From assembly GCA_948567375.1 (NCBI GenBank), contig OX419755.1:24991001-25055000 (forward strand): a stretch of DNA of 64,000 nt, read 5' to 3'. The notes beneath the pieces are model-generated. The model was not told the DNA's origin. It was given only the letters and a program-made list of their open reading frames with translations, and made no database searches. Positions 58,157 to 64,000 of the stretch are shown one piece after another; the stretch's first letter is position 1; each line of letters starts with the position of its first letter. The position numbers and the translations under genes are program-made. The DNA comes from Lunularia cruciata. Taxonomy: Eukaryota > Streptophyta > Marchantiopsida > Lunulariales > Lunulariaceae.

Positions 58157-59513
58157 TGTGACAACCCAATGTCAACTTACTAATAGTATAATCGGTAAGA
58201 ATTCTCTTTTCCCATGAGGATACGGTTCGGGAATGGCTAGGCATGAAGGAAAAAGTGTCACTTTGTCACAGGTTATCTATTTTTGCATCTTTACCCTCTT
58301 GGGCAGGACAATTCCGAGAAGAGTATACTGTATCCCACGGTGGCACATATCAAACAAGAAAACTCAAAGACTCAAATCACATTCACAAAAGATATCTTGT
58401 CAACTTGGCTCCTGAAGGTGGTGGTTCAGTCTGCATTGAAGGTCATTGGCCTAGAAGTTTGGTACCTTTGTAGTTATCTATACTATGTATACCACAGTGC
58501 AAATGAGAAATTATACACTTCCCAAAAGGCATTCCTAAACGCTATACTACAGGTTCGTGACTAATTGGTTTTTTGGTTACATGTGGTACTTCACAATGCT
58601 CACAACCCTTGCGGCCAATCAATGCATTGCCTCAACCCTTCAAAAAACCAACACCCTGTTCAAGCTTGATTGCCGTCCCGCACCTCAGGACTTGTATTTT
58701 TACTTGAGTCTCTCACCACTACTCCACCCAACAATCACAAAACATACAAAATATTGACATTGATATTGATGAGGATCATAGAGGTCCTCATCACACCTTC
58801 CTCAATACATCATCCCATTCATGCATACAATGACAATCAAAAATTGACCATAGACACAATTGTGGATAACAAAATGATTAAGCTTAGAATTTTGCACAAG
58901 CCTGAACTTGTATTAAGTTGGGGTGATTCCACTTATATGTTATACTACAACAAGATGGAGGGCATCCATGGCTATGCAATGCTGCAATCCCCAAATTTAA
59001 CTCTCATTAAGACTACCCCTTATGTGCCTACTCTATTGTACTAAGCTAATGTTGTGATGACGCCACCTACAAAGGGCACCCCTTGTAGACTCTACCAGTC
59101 ACAAAACTCCAGCTAGACAACAAGAGAATGGTCTTGATGACATGGCATTGGAAAATTTGTCCTACTATACATGACAATCATCATCCCTTAGATTATGTAC
59201 ACATTGTTGCACCAGATTTGTGCCTCCCTTGCTGACATATGGTCCATGATGGCAAGCCATCATGTTGATGCTTGACTACAATCGTCTTCCACCATGATGT
59301 GGTTTCACTCCGATAATATGACAAGTCCAATGGTCATGGTACAACAATTACACCCCGAGGGTGTAAATTACTTTACATTTGTACACTTGTATGAATGTGG
59401 CCAACTCTACTTTCCTAAATTGCTTGGCTTCCCTGATGTATATTCTCCCTTGCATCTTTGGATCATTTCATCAACATGCTCTCCATACTCTTCCAGCTCT
59501 TGGCTGACCTTGG

Positions 59514-60431
59514 CTAAGACCAAGGTCTTTCAAATTTTTTGTCAACATGCTTCCATAACTTCTCATCCAGTTTGGCCAATTTTTTAGTTGAGTACTTCTT
59601 TGCCTCCAAAGCATGTATCTCCAACTTCATCTCCTGGAGCTTTGCATGATGAACTTTTGTTAATGTTGCCACTTCTACTTGACTCTTTAGTTGGTTTGTG
59701 GTATCCTCCATTATTATCATTCCCCATGTCCACTCATCTAAAGCATCCCGGATGGATTGTAACTCCATATCCACCTTTTGCCTGACCTGCATGTAGAGGA
59801 TCTGCTCATGGTCCTCGTGACCACTGATGATCATGGTCAATTCCTCAATGTGCATTTGGGCCTTTTCAACCTCTCCATTGAGGTCCTGCTTGTCCTTGGC
59901 ACTCTTGAGACAAATAACCTTTAGTTCTTGCTTGAGAGATGCAAACTCCTCATCCCTAGCACTTAACTGCTCCTTGTGCTTCTTCTTCATCTCCTCCCAA
60001 TGAGGCTTGGACCTCCCCTTAATGGTCAGCCATGTAAAGGCCTATTGGGATTTTTGCTTCCATGCTTTCGATATCTCTTTCTTCATTAGGGCTATTTCTT
60101 CATCCTTCTCCTTCAACTTCTCTTCTTGGGCTGCCTTGTAACCCATGAATGCCTGTTTGCATGTGGCAGTACCTATCTTCATCACTACAAACTTGGCCTT
60201 GACTTTGTGCAGCTCCACTTGGCACTATTCCAACATGATGTCATTATCCTTTTTCAACACCTTGTAGTTTGTGGACATGGCATTATGATCTCTTCTTGTT
60301 TGTTTCAGTTTTGCATCTTTACCCAAGAGAGCCTCCAATTCCCAAAATATGGGACAGCTTGGCACTTGGGACCATTTCTCTTTCTCTTGTCTGACTTGCT
60401 GGGGTTTGATTTGTAGCACCCATTTGTGCAT
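59514..60431 (-). pseudogene. Y-element coiled-coil segment (Y2)
   Basis: The open piece 59,514-59,990 (158 codons) reads MKKKHKEQLSARDEEFASLK at its start, then EKAQMHIEELTMIISGHEDH and LDEKLWKHVDKKFE. Heptad-like Leu/Ile/Glu/Lys pattern throughout. Upstream (60,225-60,431) KEKWSQVPSCPIFWELEALL continues the coil. It matches Y1 at 33,811-34,104. Many stops between open pieces. Confidence 0.6.
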
Positions 60432-61116
60432 GTGTTTGGTGTTGTGATATTTAGCTTATTATAACAAGTACTTGAGAGATATTATTTATATAGATAAAGG
60501 ATGGTTCTACATTAGTCATGATTAGATAAAGTTAGTCATAGCTAAGATAGAGGGCACCTTACTTTAGAGGAAGCGGAAAAGATGAGCATCACTATTTTAG
60601 ATTCTAGTGTGTTGACTTGGTATTATTTGTAGGTGTTTAGTTTTGAGGAAAGAGTTGAGTTGAGAACTCTTGGGCCCGTAAGCCTTTTTGTTTTGAATTC
60701 TTTTATAGTCAAATGATAGCCCATGTGAAAGAATCCTTGACTTAGTGGTTGGGTCAAGATAAGATCACATGCTTAGTGGAATATGCCCATGTGGATGGAT
60801 ATTCCTTTATACTTTTCAACTTTACTTGACTTTTAGCCTAGTAACTTGAGTTACTTGGTAAGTAGTAACTTTAGTGCGTAATTATTTCACAAGTATATAA
60901 ACAAGGGATGAGGAGATACTCATCATCCTTTCATTTGTAACTATCTCTCTCTCTCTCTCCTTGAGTTCTCTAATGAGCAATGGCTTGAGTTTTGGAGTGT
61001 TAGCCTTGGAGGAGTATAATGGAATTGGGGTTTTTTGCCTTCTTAGTCCATGGTGCGTTATCATAATAGCCATCAAAGGTTCATCCTGAGTGAGTGACAA
61101 GTCCATGAGTGAGTCA
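60412..61116 (-). mobile_element. Family J repeat, LTR-like (copy Jc)
   Basis: On the plus strand it opens TGTAGCACCCATTTGTGCATG, the reversed end of Ja and Jb. It is homologous over nearly the full length. The right end near 61,116 is less certain, because the first 30 bp differ from Ja and Jb. Flanks TGATT and ACTAT do not match. Confidence 0.6.
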
Positions 61117-61148
61117 ACTATGGTTGTAAGGTCATAGCAGCTATTGAA

Positions 61149-61730
61149 GTGTTAAGTAGTGGAAGATCAGTGGAGGAGAAGGGAGCACCAAGTTCTCCAA
61201 CAATACTAGGAGAAGAAAACACCCCATTCACAGCACTTGTTTGTGATCACCCACAAGAAAGGGAAGCATCCCCAAGATTGCAACAAGAGGAAGCTAGAAT
61301 CAGTCCAACCCCAACAACCTATGAGGATCTAGAGTTAAATTACCCAATTAAAAATCCACCCTTGTTGACTTGGATTGTTCACATAGTGTAGCTGGTGTTA
61401 AAAGCTATGGAGGACCAATTGCTTGCATATCATGAAATTGACCCGACCATGACAAACTACAAATGCATGATAGAATTTTTACACTATCAAATTTAGAGGG
61501 TTGTTTTGGATAAGCTAGGAGCATAGAAGGAGTTGAACAAGGCCCAACACTAGCATGGCACACTTGGAAGCTCAACTTATTGAGATTTGAGGGCATTGCT
61601 TATACCAAGAGTGGAGGCTGAACCAAATGGTGGCTCAAGAACTTGTGCCATTGGGAGGAGGTCTATGGTTATGGGAAGAAGAAGTCATCACCATGATCTG
61701 TGAGCTGCATAGTTGAAGCCGCAATTATTT
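61149..61730 (+). pseudogene. Unrecognised coding-like remnant on the opposite strand
   Basis: The open piece 61,149-61,391 reads MLSSGRSVEEKGAPSSPTIL, later TTYEDLELNYPIKNPPLL. Beyond a TAG the frame stays protein-like (KAMEDQLLAYHEIDPTMTNY, LDKLGA) with TAG or TGA at places that could have been Trp or Gln. It is on the plus strand, against Y2. It may belong to the element that carries the J repeats. I do not recognise it. Confidence 0.35.
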
Positions 61731-61938
61731 AGTCCAAGTCCAAGGATAGTTTTTTTCCTAGACCCTTACCCTTTTTTACACCAAGAACCTCCTCTCATGC
61801 AATCTTGAAGGTGTGGTTTGGACATCCTTGAGCATAGGTTCTTGGGGTGGAGTCACCACCCATTGTTCTTCTAAAAGCAGTGCAAGAAAAATCTGCACTA
61901 TCTCCAATCCTAGTGTTGAAAGAAGGCCTTCTTTGATT

Positions 61939-63440
61939 TCAATTGGGATATACTAAAATATCCTCCTCCTCTTCCACCATTGTCTTTTCTTCTTCTTTAG
62001 TGGCAGGTTGTTCTAGTACTTCCAACACCACCATGGCCATGGGGGTGGACTGTATCTCCACTCCATGCTCCACATTTCCTCCTTCACCTTTGGAGGACAC
62101 TTTGATTTGGGAGAAGGAAGTATCCCGCCCTAGAGGCACTACCTCCATTATTGGTGACAATTCCTTCTCCACATTCACTTGTGGCAAAGGAGTTCCTTGT
62201 GAGTTGCATTCACTCTCACCTTCACTTCCCAACCTTGACTCACCTTGGCTTGGGAATTCTCCTCATATAAAGAGTCCATGACCTAGGGATTATACCGGTG
62301 TCTCTTCCAAACTAAACAGGCATTGCAATTGCCTTCTATTTGCTTGTGCTTGCTCCCACAAACTTGTGAGTCAGTGCTCATTTCACCATCTTTTGATATT
62401 GGAACAATGTGTCTACACTTCTTGGAGTATAAAGGTGTCTTCCATGCTTGAGCTAGGCTTGATAATAGCTGTGCATAGGTAGTTATGTGCTGGGAAGAGC
62501 ACTTTTTTTCTTCCTTCTTCAGGGGCCTCGTCCCAATATGGAAGTGTAAGATGAATAGAGAGAGGAAGGTGTTTCCTCCATGTGTTTTTACTTGCTGTGT
62601 CATACTTCATACTTAATACTTTGGAAACCAAGAAGTATAAAGACACATTTTTCCAATATCAAAAGATGGGGAAATGCATATTTATACTTCTTGAAGTATA
62701 AAGATGTCTTCCATGCTTGAGCTAGGATTTATGATAGCCGTGCATAGGAAGTCATGTGCTAGAAAGAGTGATTTTCTTCCTTCTTCAAAAGCCTCATCTT
62801 GGTATGGAAGTGTAAGATGAATAGAGAAAGGAAAGTGTTTCCTCCATGTGTTTGTAATTGCTTTGTCATCTCAAGAGCATGATGATAAAAAATATTTGCC
62901 CAATCCATAGGTCTTCTTTCATGCAACAACTAGAGGAAGGTGGCATACTCATTATTAATGTAAGTTGTCCTCATTTATTGAAGAGCTTCATGAGCAAGGT
63001 CACCACAAATGCATTAGGTAGGATTGTTATACCTATTTACCTTCCAACCATTCCCCATCTTTACATACTTGAATAAGGCTTAGAATTTCCTGGTCATCTC
63101 TTTTGATGGTTGAAGCAACTCTTGGTTGAGGTACATTGCTCCAAGCATAGAGTCAAATTCAAGAACCTTTTGCCAATGTTCCTCCATCTAGGTGAACATG
63201 TTATCATGCGAGTCGGTGAAGTTCAGATTCTTCTTTTCTTTCATTTCCAACACCATCAAGAGATAAGTAAAATCCCAAATCCACATCAAGAACCATAGAT
63301 GCTTGATGTTGAGATACTCTGCATAATAGTAATGTGCCCATTTCTCCACTCTTGAAGAACATAGGAAAACTATGGCTAGATTTTTATCCTTCTTGGGAGA
63401 CATCATGTTACCCAAGGCTTCAAACTCTACTATGCTCAAT
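61939..63440 (-). pseudogene. Y-element HFYLG-type protein, N-terminal half (Y2)
   Basis: Minus strand, N to C: at 63,188-63,439 KWAHYYYAEYLNIKHLWFLM with further Trp, in the place of the Trp-rich block of X. Next, about 62,870-62,980, RRPMDWANIFYHHALEMTKQ, equal to AREPINWAKCFHQCTRQMVW of X. Then NTFLSLFILHFHIGTRPLKK (62,500-62,600), equal to YIVPFAAHFYLGLNLLN. Acidic linker at 61,939-62,232 (TKEEEKTMVEEEEDILVYPN). The HFHIG block is present twice in tandem. Stops and frame changes throughout. Confidence 0.55.
62409..62880. repeat. Tandem duplication, offset 269 bp, inside Y2
   Basis: Two copies share ACTTCTTGRAGTATAAAG, GTCTTCCATGCTTGAGCTAG and a GGAAGTGTAAGATGAATAGA stretch. It doubles the HFHIG coding block. 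The copies differ by many transitions, so the duplication is old. Confidence 0.8.
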
Positions 63441-64000
63441 TGTCTCCTATATTAGTATCTTTTTTTTTCTAATTTTGGTTTATGACTAAGACGTTAGGAA
63501 AGCTTCTTGGCTAGAATATGTGATTGTGCTAATTTTATCATTGATCTAGGAAGTAACCATGCATGAGGATAAGAAAATGACATAGGTAAAAACACCATGG
63601 CTCCTCTGCACCCATGGATCACGAGGATAACAATCCTCATGGTCTTGAATTCTTGTTATTATGATCTTCTTGATTAAGATCATGATCCCATGATTGTGAT
63701 TTCTGAGTGGTGATTACCTTGGGGTTGATGCTTGTGAATGAAAAAGAATTCCATACCAATACCATCAGCCTAGTGGAAGATCATTGGCTTGGAAGACCTT
63801 GGTGCACGTCAAAGTGGGTATCTTTGTCATAATATGTCCAAATGAAGCAATCTTGATCTTGTTGAAAGCGTCTTGTCACAACCTTTTACTGCCACCAAAA
63901 TTTAAGAATTTGAAGCCCAAAGTAGAAGTGATGACCATGTGAAGTTTTGGACACCTTTGATGCAAAGCACACCATGGGCTTGGCCTGGAAGGCACCTTTG
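63441..64000. other. Unassigned right edge
   Basis: No credible frame. The phrase CTTGTCACAACCTTTTACTGCC at about 63,870 recalls a retroelement terminus but has no partner in the window. Confidence 0.3.

Larger units (their letters stand above)
58157..63440 (-). mobile_element. Y-family element, copy Y2, carrying a J repeat
   Basis: It opens TGTGACAACCCAATGTC at 58,157, an intact version of the Y1 end and close to the X end TGTGACAACC. The first 600 bp match the end of Y1 (35,095-35,693). Coiled coil at 59,514-60,431, J repeat at 60,412-61,116, acidic linker 61,939-62,232, HFYLG-type block at about 62,300-62,980, further N-terminal sequence to 63,439, all minus. The 5' terminus is not seen and may lie outside the window. 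Confidence 0.6.

Overview
The window looks like nuclear DNA of a land plant with a retrotransposon-rich genome. Three things suggest this: a spliced plant-type gene present twice with GT-AG introns, Ty3/gypsy elements primed by initiator-Met tRNA, and nested insertions whose decayed frames are full of TAG codons where sister copies read CAG, as expected when methylated CHG cytosines deaminate. I cannot name the species. The very AT-rich DNA around the genes would fit a non-flowering plant such as a moss, but that is a guess.

About 1-38,400 is a nest of mobile elements. Two degenerate Ty3/gypsy elements form the base: H (5,122-9,071, minus) and G (9,072-22,242, plus, split into four pieces). 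Into and beside them have gone at least five copies of a 3.6-4.5 kb element, here called X. X starts TGTGGTACCCACA, ends GTTGTCACA, and two copies have perfect 5-bp target duplications. X carries a decayed reading frame for a large protein: a Trp-rich block, a block ending in an HFYLG motif, an acidic linker and a long coiled coil. I do not recognise this protein. Diverged relatives (Y, Z and a fragment) lie at 32.3-35.7, 36.5-38.4, 58.2-63.4 and 22.8-23.2 kb. The LTR of element G (family F, about 580-750 bp) occurs as several solo copies.

About 38,400-42,780 is AT-rich DNA in which I recognise nothing. From 42,780 to 57,345 lies a large inverted duplication: two arms of about 4.9 kb around a 4.7 kb spacer. 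Each arm carries one five-exon gene for a secreted-looking PQQ-repeat (polyvinyl-alcohol-dehydrogenase-like) quinoprotein. Both copies keep open frames and identical lengths for exons 2-5, and they converge tail to tail. The spacer holds a gypsy LTR with primer-binding site, a low-complexity repeat and short tandem duplications. The right flank (58,157 to the window edge) returns to mobile-element remnants of the Y type.

The only two genes that look functional are the PQQ-repeat pair. The rest is decayed mobile DNA, of interest mainly for the X/Y/Z family: TG...CA ends, 5-bp target duplications and a TATA-like box near the 3' end are LTR hallmarks, yet each unit carries one long coding frame and has no LTR pair.
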